Shown here in pieces: positions 16,287 to 23,555 of a DNA stretch of 64,000 nucleotides (position 1 is its first letter; every line of letters starts with the position of its first letter). Under the pieces are notes generated by a model. That model saw only the letters and a list, made by a program, of their open reading frames with translations, was not told the DNA's origin and searched no databases. Where the stretch lies: contig NZ_CP149130.1 of the NCBI RefSeq assembly GCF_037811135.1, positions 2,538,501-2,602,500 of the forward strand. Direction: 5' to 3'. This DNA comes from Aeromonas rivipollensis. GTDB lineage: Bacteria > Pseudomonadota > Gammaproteobacteria > Enterobacterales > Aeromonadaceae. Both the position numbers and the translations under genes were made by a program.

Positions 16287-16961
16287 TTACTCCCCCTGTT
16301 TGCTGTCGCTCTGACCGAGCTTCTGACGCATGGCCTCCAGCTCGCGGCTGATCTGATCGTCTGCCTCCAGCTCGGCAAACTGCTGGGCCAGCGCCTTGTC
16401 GGACTGGCCCAGATCGGCGCGGGCTTCCATCTCGTCGATGCGGCGCTCCATGCGCTCGAACTTGCTGACCACGGCCTGGCTGTCGCCACGGGCCACCTGG
16501 CTCTGCACGTTCAAACGGCTGCTGGCCGCTTCGCTGCGAATGGCCATCGCCTTCTGGCGGGCACGGGCGTCTTCGAGCTTGGCTTCCAGCTGGCGGATCT
16601 CGTCGCCCAGCTTGTCGATGCCGCTGTCCACCGCCTGCTGCTCGCGATAGAGCGCTTCGGCCAGCTCGGTCTGCTTGTTCTTCTCGATGAGGGCGGCACG
16701 GGCCAGATCCTCGCGCCCCTTCGTCAGGGCCAACTCGGCCTTGGCCTGCCATTCGCTCACCCGCTCCTGATGGCGGCTGACCTGACGGCCGATCTCTTTC
16801 TGGTTGGCGAGGAAGCGGGCCAGGTTGGAGCGCTCCTTCACCAGTTCATCTTCCATCTCCTGGATGATCAGGCGCACCATCTTCTGGGGATCCTCGGCCT
16901 TGTCGAGCAGGGACGTCAGATTGGAATTGATGATGTCGGCCAGGCGGGAAAAAATACTCAT
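16287..16961 (-). CDS. pspA: PspA, phage-shock effector and PspF inhibitor
   Basis: PspA binds stressed membranes and, in its resting state, inhibits the AAA+ activator PspF. The 224-residue protein starts MSIFSRLADIINSNLTSLLD, the amphipathic membrane-binding helix, and continues as the long alpha-helical coiled coil of the PspA/IM30 family with abundant Glu, Lys, Arg and Gln. The ATG at 16961 follows CAGGAGTACAACC; a longer open frame upstream lies within the promoter region and is not credible. A sigma-54 promoter lies about 50 bases upstream of the start. Confidence 0.96.
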   Translation of the reverse strand: MSIFSRLADIINSNLTSLLDKAEDPQKMVRLIIQEMEDELVKERSNLARFLANQKEIGRQVSRHQERVSEWQAKAELALTKGREDLARAALIEKNKQTELAEALYREQQAVDSGIDKLGDEIRQLEAKLEDARARQKAMAIRSEAASSRLNVQSQVARGDSQAVVSKFERMERRIDEMEARADLGQSDKALAQQFAELEADDQISRELEAMRQKLGQSDSKQGE

Positions 16962-17008
16962 GGTTGTACTCCTGTGATGGGCATTGGGTTGTTTCTCCAT
17001 TGACAATG

Positions 17009-17023
17009 GCAACTTGTGTGCCA
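17009..17023 (-). promoter_or_regulatory. Sigma-54 promoter of pspABC
   Basis: On the minus strand TGGCACACAAGTTGC matches the -24/-12 consensus TGGCAC-N5-TTGC exactly, upstream of pspA and facing it. The AT-rich stretch between it and pspF could hold IHF and PspF upstream sites, which I cannot define. Confidence 0.9.
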
Positions 17024-17156
17024 ATCTGGAACAATAATTAACTTGTTGATTTATATGGGTACTCTCCATGAGTTTCAAGACGCCCGGAACAAGAGATGAT
17101 TAAAATAACCAACTTTTGGTAAGATTAACCAGATTTTTCAACGAACAGGGATCAGG

Positions 17157-18200
17157 ATGACCACGGCCACGGAAAGTCTGTTGGGTGAGTCCAACGCGTT
17201 TCTAGAGATCATCGAGCAGGCCTCGCGACTCGCCCCTCTGCGCAAACCCGTGCTGATCATCGGCGAGCGGGGGACCGGCAAGGAGCTCATCGCCCACCGC
17301 CTACATTATCTCTCGGATCGCTGGGATCAAAGCTTTGTCACCATCAACTGCGCCACCTTGAGCGAGAGCCTGCTGGAAACCGAGCTGTTCGGCCATGAGG
17401 CGGGCTCCTTCACCGGCGCCGCCAAGCGTCATCAGGGCCGGTTCGAGCGGGCCGATGGCGGCACCCTGTTCCTCGACGAGCTGGCCACCACCAGCGCCCG
17501 GGTGCAGGAGAAGCTGCTGCGGGTCATAGAGTACGGTGAATTCGAGCGGGTGGGCGGCGCCAAGGCGCTCAAGGTGGATGTGCGCCTGGTGTGCGCCACC
17601 AACGAGGATCTGCCGCAGCTGGCGGCCCGGGGACAGTTTCGTCACGATCTGCTGGACCGGCTGGCCTTCGACGTCATCACCCTGCCCCCGCTGCGGGAGC
17701 GACGCGAAGACATACTGATGCTGGCGGAGCACTTCGCCCACGGCATGACCCGGGAGCTGGGGTATCCGCTGTTTGCCGGCTTCTCCCGCAAGGCGACCCA
17801 GTTGCTGCAAGATTACTCCTGGCCCGGCAACGTGCGGGAGCTCAAGAATGTGGTGGAGCGCAGCCTCTACCGTCAGGGCAATCCGCAGTTGCCGCTCTCG
17901 GAGCTGGTGATCAACCCCTTCGACTCCCCCTGGCGACCCCGTACCGGCACCCCGTCCCCGGTCACCACCGAGGCGACCTCGACAAGCGGCCCCCAGGCCA
18001 TGAGCCTGCCACTGGATCTCAAGGGGGCGGTCGCGGAATACGAGATTAATTTACTCAAGCAAGCGATGCAGCAATCCCAGTATAATCAGCGCAAAGCCGC
18101 CCAATTGCTGACCCTGAGCTATCACCAGTTCAGGGGCATGCTGCGCAAATACCAGCTGCTCGAGGGGGATGACAACAATGGCAATGCGGACAACGACTGA
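17157..18200 (+). CDS. pspF: PspF, sigma-54-dependent activator of the psp operon
   Basis: PspF is an AAA+ enhancer-binding protein without a regulatory receiver domain; it is held off by PspA. The 347 residues start directly with the AAA+ module: Walker A GERGTGKE at 36-43 and the sigma-54 contact loop GSFTGA at 83-88. A Thr/Ser/Pro-rich linker (about 265-290) leads to a Fis-type HTH (KAAQLLTLSYHQFRGMLRKY). It is divergent from pspA across a 195-base region, and sapA follows on the same strand, as in E. coli synteny. Confidence 0.95.
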   Translation: MTTATESLLGESNAFLEIIEQASRLAPLRKPVLIIGERGTGKELIAHRLHYLSDRWDQSFVTINCATLSESLLETELFGHEAGSFTGAAKRHQGRFERADGGTLFLDELATTSARVQEKLLRVIEYGEFERVGGAKALKVDVRLVCATNEDLPQLAARGQFRHDLLDRLAFDVITLPPLRERREDILMLAEHFAHGMTRELGYPLFAGFSRKATQLLQDYSWPGNVRELKNVVERSLYRQGNPQLPLSELVINPFDSPWRPRTGTPSPVTTEATSTSGPQAMSLPLDLKGAVAEYEINLLKQAMQQSQYNQRKAAQLLTLSYHQFRGMLRKYQLLEGDDNNGNADND

Positions 18201-18264
18201 CCCTCTGCCATCACCTCCGTCGAGACATGCCAGGTAAATACCCGCTGCTCGAGGGAATTGACGA

Positions 18265-18339
18265 GGGGGATGTTCGCTTCCCCCCCGATGGGACGTCCTG
18301 CCCGGCAGGATCCCGCAACGCGCCCGCCCTCTGGCGGGC
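18265..18339 (+). other. Three stem-loops in the pspF-sapA spacer
   Basis: GGGGGA/TCCCCC (18265-18284), TCCTGCC/GGCAGGA (18296-18310) and GCCCGCC/GGCGGGC (18322-18339) can each fold into a short hairpin, spread along the 166-base spacer before sapA. None has a T-run. One may end pspF; the last lies about 27 bases before the sapA start. Confidence 0.35.
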
Positions 18340-18366
18340 AACTCTGTCTGAAAACATGGTTCCAAC

Positions 18367-19968
18367 ATGAGAATGCTCACACCACTGCTGCTCGGTCTCC
18401 TGGTACTGGTCACCGGCTGTCAGAAACAAGACGATGCCTCCAGGACCGGGCTCATCTATTGTGCCGACGGGGCGCCCAGATCCTTCAACCCGCAGCTTGC
18501 CAATTCAGAGGCGACCCTGGATGCCAGCGCCCGCCCGCTCTACGATCGCCTGCTCGAGGTCAATGCCAATACCCTCAGCATCGAGGGGGGCCTCGCCACC
18601 CACTGGCACAGCAGCGAGGACGGCCTCTCCTATACCCTGACCCTGCGCAAGGGCGTGACCTTCCATCGCACCCCCTGGTTCAATCCGACGCGCCACTTCA
18701 ACGCCGATGACGTGCTCTTCACCTATCATCGCCTGCTGGACGAACACCATCCCTTCCACAGCATCTCGGGTGGCGAGTACCCCTATTTTCACAGCCTGGG
18801 GCTGAGCAGCCTCATCAAGCGGGTCTACAAGAAGGGCACCCATGAGGTGGTGTTCGAGCTGAACCGGCCGGATGCCTCCTTCCTCGCGACCCTGGCCAGC
18901 GACTACGCCATAGTGCTCTCGGCCGAATACGGCGAGCAGATGATCAAGGCTGGTACGCCCGAGCTGCTGGACAGCCGCCCCATAGGGACGGGCCCCTTCA
19001 GCTTCAAGGAGTACCGTCACAACGAGTTCGTGCGCTACCTGCGCCACCCCGGCTACTGGGGCGGCGAGGCGAAGATTGAGCAGCTCATCTATGACATCAC
19101 CCCCAAGTCGTCCAAGCGACTCGCCAAGCTGCTGACCGGCGAGTGCGACGTGATGAGCACTCCCTCCGCCAGCCAGCTGTCGGTGATCGACAGGGACGCC
19201 CACCTCAATCTGTCGGTGCAGTCGGGGATGAACGTCGCCTTCCTCGCCCTCAATACCCGCAAAGCCCCCTTCAACAAGGTGCAGGTGCGCCAGGCGCTGG
19301 CCAGTGCCATCAACGTGCAAAACCTGCTGCAGGCGGTCTATTTCGAGACGGGTCAGCCTGCCGCCAGCCTGCTGCCGCCACTCTCCTGGGGCTACAACCC
19401 CTCCCTGACCCAGCGCAAGCCAGACCTGAGGCTCGCCCGTCAGCTGCTCAGGGATGCCGGCTACCCGCAAGGGTTCGAGATGCAGGTGCTGGTACAGCCC
19501 GGCGCCCGCCCCTACAACCCGGACGGCCTCAAGACGGCCCAGCTGATGCGCAGCGATCTCGCCAAGATAGGGGTGAAGCTCAAGATAGTGCAGCAGGCCT
19601 GGCCGGTCATCGAGACCCGGCTCGCCCACGGGCAGTATGACAGCCTGCTCTCCGGCTGGATCGCCGATAACGCGGATCCGGACAACTTCTTCCGCCAGCT
19701 GCTGAGCTGCGCCGCCGTCGAGCGGGGCAACAACTACAGCCGCTGGTGCAGCCCCGCCTTCGATCAGCTGCTGGACGATGCGGTGACCACACCGCAACTC
19801 GCCTTCCGCCTGCGCAACTATTACTATGCCCAGTCGCTGCTCAACGAACAGCTGCCGCTCATTCCGCTGGCCCATGCCCTGCGCACCCAGGTGAGCCGCA
19901 GCGACATCCAGGGACTGACCCTCATGCCCTTTGGCGGCACCACCTTCAACCAGGCCTATCGGGAGTGA
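18367..19968 (+). CDS. sapA: SapA, periplasmic peptide-binding lipoprotein
   Basis: SapA is the solute-binding component of the Sap ABC system, linked to antimicrobial-peptide resistance and haem or peptide uptake. The 533-residue family-5 binding protein has a lipoprotein signal ending LVTGC with Cys18, so here it is probably tethered to a membrane. Family features include LIYCADGAPRSFNPQLANSE near the mature N terminus and LTLRKGVTFH. It is followed by sapB, sapC, sapD and sapF on the same strand. E. coli SapA has a cleaved signal, so the lipobox is a difference worth noting. Confidence 0.92.
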   Translation: MRMLTPLLLGLLVLVTGCQKQDDASRTGLIYCADGAPRSFNPQLANSEATLDASARPLYDRLLEVNANTLSIEGGLATHWHSSEDGLSYTLTLRKGVTFHRTPWFNPTRHFNADDVLFTYHRLLDEHHPFHSISGGEYPYFHSLGLSSLIKRVYKKGTHEVVFELNRPDASFLATLASDYAIVLSAEYGEQMIKAGTPELLDSRPIGTGPFSFKEYRHNEFVRYLRHPGYWGGEAKIEQLIYDITPKSSKRLAKLLTGECDVMSTPSASQLSVIDRDAHLNLSVQSGMNVAFLALNTRKAPFNKVQVRQALASAINVQNLLQAVYFETGQPAASLLPPLSWGYNPSLTQRKPDLRLARQLLRDAGYPQGFEMQVLVQPGARPYNPDGLKTAQLMRSDLAKIGVKLKIVQQAWPVIETRLAHGQYDSLLSGWIADNADPDNFFRQLLSCAAVERGNNYSRWCSPAFDQLLDDAVTTPQLAFRLRNYYYAQSLLNEQLPLIPLAHALRTQVSRSDIQGLTLMPFGGTTFNQAYRE

Positions 19969-19970
19969 AC

Positions 19971-20042
19971 ATGGCTGGCATCCATCCCATCGGTGGCATC
20001 TGGCCTCCCTTCCCATCGACGCACCCCTGCGCGGAGGCATAA
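19971..20042 (+). CDS. Small linking ORF between sapA and sapB (23 codons), uncertain
   Basis: A 23-residue frame (MAGIHPIGGIWPPF...) begins two bases after the sapA stop and ends two bases before the sapB ATG, so ribosomes could pass through it between the genes. The segment HPIGGI weakly echoes MPFGGT near the SapA C terminus (about 10 of 14 bases match). It has no homologue I recognise. I list it because each sap junction has such a frame. Confidence 0.3.
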   Translation: MAGIHPIGGIWPPFPSTHPCAEA

Positions 20043-20044
20043 GC

Positions 20045-21004
20045 ATGTTTTTTTATATTCTGCGTCGCATCACCCTGCTGGTGATCACCCTGCTGGTGCT
20101 GACCATGGGGGCCTACCTGCTGGAGTTTCGCCTCATCGGCCAGGTGCTGGACTTCTGGCACGGCTACCCGGACTTCCTGCAGCGCATCGTCGAGGGAGAT
20201 TTCGGCCTCTCCAGCGTCTCCGGCCTGCCGGTACTCGACGAAATCCGTCACTACTTCCCGGCGACCCTGACCCTCTGTCTCGCGGCCTTTGCCATCTCGC
20301 TGCTGGTGGGGATCCCGTTCGGGACCCTGGCGGCCCTCTACCAAGGGCGTGGCCTGGATCTCTCCATCATGGCCGCCGGCCTCATCGGCTACGCCGTGCC
20401 CGTCTTCTGGCTGGCGCTGCTGATGGTGATGTTCTTCTCCCTGGATCTCGGCTGGCTGCCCTCCTCCGGCCAGATCAGCCTGCTCTACGACGTCCCCTCC
20501 ATCACGGGGATCGCCATCGTCGACGTGCTGATGAGCCAGGAGCCCTGGCGCGAGGCGGCACTCCACGACGCCCTGCGCCACCTGGTGCTGCCGTCCCTGG
20601 TGCTGGCCGTGGTGCCGACCACCGAGGTGATCCGTCACGTGCGCAGCTCCCTCATCGACGTGATGAAGCAGAACTACATCAAGGCCGCCGCCAGCCGTGG
20701 CCTCTCCCGCCGCCAGATCGTCTGGCGCCACGGCCTCAAGAATGCCCTGCCCCCCGTGCTGCCCCTGCTCGGCCTGCAGCTCGGCAGCGTGCTCACCTCC
20801 GCCATGATCACCGAGGTGGTGTTCGACTGGCCCGGGATCGGCCGCTGGCTGGTGAGCAGCATAGCGCTGCAGGACTATGCCGCCATCCGCGGCGCCTTCC
20901 TGGTGGTGGCCAGCTTCGTCATCTTCATCAGCGTCAGCACCGAGTTGCTGACCACCATCATGTATCCGGCACGACGCAAAGAACTCTATGCAAAACAAGA
21001 CTGA
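20045..21004 (+). CDS. sapB: SapB, peptide ABC transporter permease
   Basis: The 319-residue inner-membrane permease of the Opp/Dpp family pairs with SapC. It begins with a membrane segment (MFFYILRRITLLVITLLVL), and the EAA-type cytoplasmic loop reads NYIKAAASRGLSRRQIVWRH followed by LKNALPP. The frame is open further upstream, but the ATG at 20045 places the signal-anchor helix at the N terminus as in the family. GCGGAGG lies just upstream. The C terminus ends MYPARRKELYAKQD; diverged copies of this tail occur twice downstream, before sapC. Confidence 0.93.
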   Translation: MFFYILRRITLLVITLLVLTMGAYLLEFRLIGQVLDFWHGYPDFLQRIVEGDFGLSSVSGLPVLDEIRHYFPATLTLCLAAFAISLLVGIPFGTLAALYQGRGLDLSIMAAGLIGYAVPVFWLALLMVMFFSLDLGWLPSSGQISLLYDVPSITGIAIVDVLMSQEPWREAALHDALRHLVLPSLVLAVVPTTEVIRHVRSSLIDVMKQNYIKAAASRGLSRRQIVWRHGLKNALPPVLPLLGLQLGSVLTSAMITEVVFDWPGIGRWLVSSIALQDYAAIRGAFLVVASFVIFISVSTELLTTIMYPARRKELYAKQD

Positions 21005-21181
21005 GTACACCCACAGCGGCACGCACGCCAGCCTGTCGGCCTCGCGCTGCTCACCGCCTTCATGCTGTATCCGGCACGGCGTAAAGAACACCATGCAAAA
21101 CAGGACTGATTGGGCTTGCGGCCGCATATGCGCCCCCCTTGTCCGCCACGGCGCAAGATACCCTATGCAACACAAGACTGA
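20961..21181 (+). repeat. Three diverged copies of the sapB 3' end
   Basis: Copy 1 is the real gene end (20961-21004); copy 2 is 21066-21109 and copy 3 is 21140-21181. Stop-to-stop distances are 105 and 72 bases, both multiples of three. Copy 2 encodes YPARRKEHHAKQD and copy 3 PPRRKIPYATQD, against YPARRKELYAKQD. Similarity of copy 2 extends upstream through a hydrophobic VGLALLTAFM, matching VSTELLTTIM of SapB. Of the five base changes in the core of copy 2, three are synonymous. Confidence 0.85.
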
Positions 21182-21224
21182 CCCCGCTCATGGCCAGGGC
21201 TGGAGCCTGCATCATGCACGATAA
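20988..21224 (+). CDS. Linking ORF across the sapB-sapC junction (78 codons), uncertain
   Basis: This frame starts at an ATG inside the sapB end, 17 bases before its stop codon finishes, and stops 11 bases inside sapC, so it bridges both genes. It has three internal echoes, MQNKTE, MQNRTD and MQHKTD, one per repeat of the sapB end, read in a frame different from SapB. The peptide has no recognised domain. Its role, if any, may be to keep ribosomes moving to sapC rather than to make a stable protein. Confidence 0.3.
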   Translation: MQNKTEYTHSGTHASLSASRCSPPSCCIRHGVKNTMQNRTDWACGRICAPLVRHGARYPMQHKTDPAHGQGWSLHHAR

Positions 21225-22107
21225 ATCGAACATCTATCCGGAGCTCAAGATCCTCTCCCCCCTGGAGCAGACCTGGGTCTCCTACCGCCGCAATCCGCTG
21301 GCCATGGGGGGGCTCTGGTGCTTCGGCCTGCTGCTACTCATTACCCTGGTGGGCCCCCTGGTGGTGCCCTACGGCATCGATGATCAGCACAGCGGCCGCC
21401 TGCTGCTGGCCCCCTCCTGGGCCAGCACGGGGAACATCGACTACTTCCTCGGCACCGACGATCTGGGCCGCGACATCCTCTCCCGCCTCGTGGTGGGGGC
21501 CCGCCTCACCTTCGGCAACGCCTTGCTGGTGGTGGTGATTGCGCTCCTCGTCGGCTCCGCCATCGGCATCCTCGGCGGCATGAGCAAGGGGGTGAAGTCG
21601 AGCGTGCTCCATCACCTGCTAGATACCCTGCTCTCCATCCCCTCCCTGCTGCTGGCCATCATAGTGGTCGCCATACTGGGGCCAGGGCTGTTCAACACCC
21701 TGATCGCCATCACGCTGGCGCTGATCCCCCCCTTCATCCGGGCGACCTACAACGCCGTCCACGCCGAGATGCAGAAGGAGTACATCATCGCGAGCCGCCT
21801 CGACGGTTCGCCCCCCTTGCGGATCATGCGCCTCGCCATACTGCCGAACATAGTGGAAACCCTGGTGACCCAGACCACCCGGACCCTCTCTGCCGCCATC
21901 CTGGATATCTCGGCGGTGGGCTTCCTCGGCCTCGGGGCCCAGTCCCCCCAGCCGGAGTGGGGCGCCATGCTGGCGGATTCGAGCGATCTCATCTATCTGG
22001 CCCCCTGGACAGTGACCCTGCCGGGCATGGCCATTCTGTTCAGCGTGCTGGTGACCAACCTGGTGGGTGAAGGCATTCGCGAAGCGCTTAAAGAGGGGAA
22101 CGACTGA
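21214..22107 (+). CDS. sapC: SapC, peptide ABC transporter permease
   Basis: The 297-residue second permease of the Sap system belongs to the OppC/DppC family. The N-terminal cytoplasmic segment leads to a membrane helix (GLWCFGLLLLITLVGPLVV), then the family motif FLGTDDLGRDILSRL, and the permease core with the loop EYIIASRLDGSPPLRIMRLA. It ends LVGEGIREALKEGND. The chosen ATG matches E. coli SapC in length; upstream in-frame starts lie within the repeat region. Its stop overlaps an ATG (TGATG) of a small ORF that carries a second copy of this end. Confidence 0.93.
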   Translation: MHDKSNIYPELKILSPLEQTWVSYRRNPLAMGGLWCFGLLLLITLVGPLVVPYGIDDQHSGRLLLAPSWASTGNIDYFLGTDDLGRDILSRLVVGARLTFGNALLVVVIALLVGSAIGILGGMSKGVKSSVLHHLLDTLLSIPSLLLAIIVVAILGPGLFNTLIAITLALIPPFIRATYNAVHAEMQKEYIIASRLDGSPPLRIMRLAILPNIVETLVTQTTRTLSAAILDISAVGFLGLGAQSPQPEWGAMLADSSDLIYLAPWTVTLPGMAILFSVLVTNLVGEGIREALKEGND

Positions 22108-22235
22108 TGCAATGTTCTGTGCCGAAGATAGGCATGCTCACCCTTGTTCTCCGCCCATTCCTGTACGGCGTGCTGGTTAACCCATCGCTGGTGGGTGAAG
22201 GGATCCGCGAAGCGCTCAAAGAGGGGAACGATTGA
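22031..22235 (+). repeat. Two copies of the sapC 3' end
   Basis: The real end (22031-22107) recurs at 22155-22235. The last 15 codons of both copies encode the identical peptide LVGEGIREALKEGND and differ at four bases, all synonymous third positions. Upstream, ILFSVLVTN aligns with FLYGVLVNPS. Identity at the protein level with only silent differences suggests that the copy came from a diverged functional allele, or was kept under coding constraint. Confidence 0.85.
22107..22235 (+). CDS. Linking ORF after sapC carrying a SapC-like C terminus (42 codons)
   Basis: The ATG overlaps the sapC stop as TGATG, and the frame runs 42 codons, MQCSVPKIGMLTLVLRPF onwards, to end exactly as SapC does (GEGIREALKEGND). 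Its stop overlaps the next small frame by TGATG. The hydrophobic middle resembles the last SapC membrane segment. This may be a remnant of another sapC allele rather than a working protein, but the frame is intact. Confidence 0.4.
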   Translation: MQCSVPKIGMLTLVLRPFLYGVLVNPSLVGEGIREALKEGND

Positions 22236-22318
22236 TGATACTGCGGCTCTATACCATCAAGGACGGCATGGCCCAGATGCAGTACGCCCAGACACAGCCT
22301 CATGAGGAGCGCCACTGA
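22235..22318 (+). CDS. Linking ORF before sapD (27 codons), uncertain
   Basis: The frame starts in a TGATG overlap with the preceding small ORF and ends in a TGATG overlap with sapD. Its start, [11 protein letters not shown], faintly resembles the first residues of SapD (IRNLTIEID), with about 16 of 27 bases matching. GAGGAGCG near its end is the ribosome-binding site for sapD. No domain is recognisable. Confidence 0.3.
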   Translation: MILRLYTIKDGMAQMQYAQTQPHEERH

Positions 22319-23316
22319 TGCCCTTGCTCGACATACGCAACCTGACCATCGAGATCGACACCCCCCAGGGCAAGGTCAAGGCGGTGGACAGGGTCAGCCT
22401 GACCCTGAACGAGGGGGAGATCCGCGGCCTGGTAGGAGAATCGGGCTCGGGCAAGAGCCTGGTGGCCAAGGTCATCGTCGGCATCCAGAAAGACAACTGG
22501 ACGGTGCGCGCCGACCGGATGCGCTTCAACGACATGGACTTGCTGACCATGGCCCCCAAGGAGCGACGCCGCATCATGGGCCGGGAGATCGCCATGATCT
22601 TCCAGGACCCCATCAGCTGTCTCGACCCCTCCGAGGAGATAGGCACCCAGCTCGAGGAGGCCATCCCCACCAGCGCCTTCGCCGGCAAGTTCTGGCAGCG
22701 CTTCCAGTGGCGCAAGAAGCGGGCCATCGCCCTGCTGCACAGAGTCGGCGTCAAGGATCACCGCAAGGTGATGCGGGCCTATCCCCACGAGCTGTCGGAT
22801 GGCATGTGCCAGAAGGTGATGATCGCCATGGCCATCGCCAACCAGCCGCGGTTGCTGGTGGCGGACGAGCCCACCAGCGCCATGGAGTCCACCACCCACT
22901 CCCAGATCCTGCGGCTGCTGGACAAGATGAACAAGCTGGGCAATACCACCATCCTCATCATCAGCAACGACATTGCCGCCATCGCGAACCTGACAGACAC
23001 CATCAACATCATGTACTGCGGCCAGATGGTGGAAGTGGGCACCCGGGATCAGATCCTCGAATCCCCCCGTCACCCCTATACGGACGCCCTGCTCAAGTCC
23101 ATTCCCGACTTTGACAAGCTGGTGCGCCACAAGTCCCGGCTCGAGACCCTGCCCGGGGTGATCCCCCCCCTGCAGCACCTGCCCATCGGCTGCCGCCTCG
23201 GCCCCCGCTGCCCCTACGCCCAGAAGCAGTGCGTGCAGACCCCGCTGATGAGCAAGGTCAAGGGACACCAATTTAGCTGCCACTTCCCCTTGAACATGGA
23301 AGAGCCGAAGAAATGA
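22318..23316 (+). CDS. sapD: SapD, peptide ABC transporter ATPase
   Basis: SapD is one of two ATPases that power the Sap permease; in E. coli it also supports potassium uptake through Trk. The 332-residue protein has Walker [10 protein letters not shown], a degenerate signature [14 protein letters not shown] in place of LSGGQ (E. coli SapD is similar), Walker [15 protein letters not shown], and the C-terminal Opp-type Cys-rich motif ([13 protein letters not shown] ... SCHFPLNM). The start overlaps the preceding small frame. Two further copies of its 3' end follow before sapF. Confidence 0.94.
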   Translation: MPLLDIRNLTIEIDTPQGKVKAVDRVSLTLNEGEIRGLVGESGSGKSLVAKVIVGIQKDNWTVRADRMRFNDMDLLTMAPKERRRIMGREIAMIFQDPISCLDPSEEIGTQLEEAIPTSAFAGKFWQRFQWRKKRAIALLHRVGVKDHRKVMRAYPHELSDGMCQKVMIAMAIANQPRLLVADEPTSAMESTTHSQILRLLDKMNKLGNTTILIISNDIAAIANLTDTINIMYCGQMVEVGTRDQILESPRHPYTDALLKSIPDFDKLVRHKSRLETLPGVIPPLQHLPIGCRLGPRCPYAQKQCVQTPLMSKVKGHQFSCHFPLNMEEPKK

Positions 23317-23514
23317 GCCCGAGTCATCACCAGCCCATGCCCAATCAGCAAGGCCAAGGGACATCCATTTCCCAGCTGCCACTTCCCGCTGAACATGGAA
23401 GAGCCGAAGAAATGAGCCCGAGTCATCACCAGCCCATGCCCAATCAGCAAGGCCAAGGGACATCCATTTCCCAGCTGCCACTTCCCGCTGAACATGGAAA
23501 AATCGAAGAAATGA
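23251..23514 (+). repeat. Three tandem copies of the sapD 3' end, 99-bp period
   Basis: The gene end starting at 23251 is followed by copies at 23347-23415 and 23446-23514, with stop codons at 23316, 23415 and 23514, exactly 99 bases apart. Copies 2 and 3 are almost identical over the whole 99-base unit, so that duplication is recent. Copy 1 differs from them by largely synonymous changes (CAC/CAT, CCC/CCG, TTG/CTG), two replacements and one inserted codon. In the SapD frame the copies read [18 protein letters not shown] against [17 protein letters not shown]. Confidence 0.92.
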
Positions 23515-23555
23515 GCCTGACCGTGAATACCGCCATAAAGGAGCCCAGCCTGTGA
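23313..23555 (+). CDS. Linking ORF between sapD and sapF (80 codons) with 33-residue repeat
   Basis: The ATG overlaps the sapD stop (ATGA), and the TGA overlaps the sapF GTG start (GTGA). Inside, the 99-base repeat yields two 33-residue units, [16 protein letters not shown] and onward, then a unique tail [14 protein letters not shown]. The peptide is polar, rich in Gln, Pro and His, with no recognised domain. A simple reading is that an ancestral 14-codon coupling frame (the tail) was lengthened by the repeat. Expression is unknown. Confidence 0.4.
   Translation: MSPSHHQPMPNQQGQGTSISQLPLPAEHGRAEEMSPSHHQPMPNQQGQGTSISQLPLPAEHGKIEEMSLTVNTAIKEPSL

Noticed and set aside
19931..20044. Extended SapB N terminus from an upstream TTG
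   Set aside because: The ATG at 20045 gives the normal membrane-anchor start and has GGAGG nearby.
18505..20046. Long minus-strand open frame opposite sapA
   Set aside because: SapA on the plus strand has a lipobox, family motifs and operon context; the reverse frame has none.
23214..23495. Minus-strand frame with repeated [12 protein letters not shown] units opposite the sapD-sapF junction
   Set aside because: It is the complement of the 99-bp tandem repeat; no ribosome-binding site or promoter supports it, and the plus-strand frame has the meaningful overlaps.
23251..23514. Regular repeats suggestive of a CRISPR array
   Set aside because: Only three copies, the units abut with no unique spacers, and the sequence is the end of sapD.
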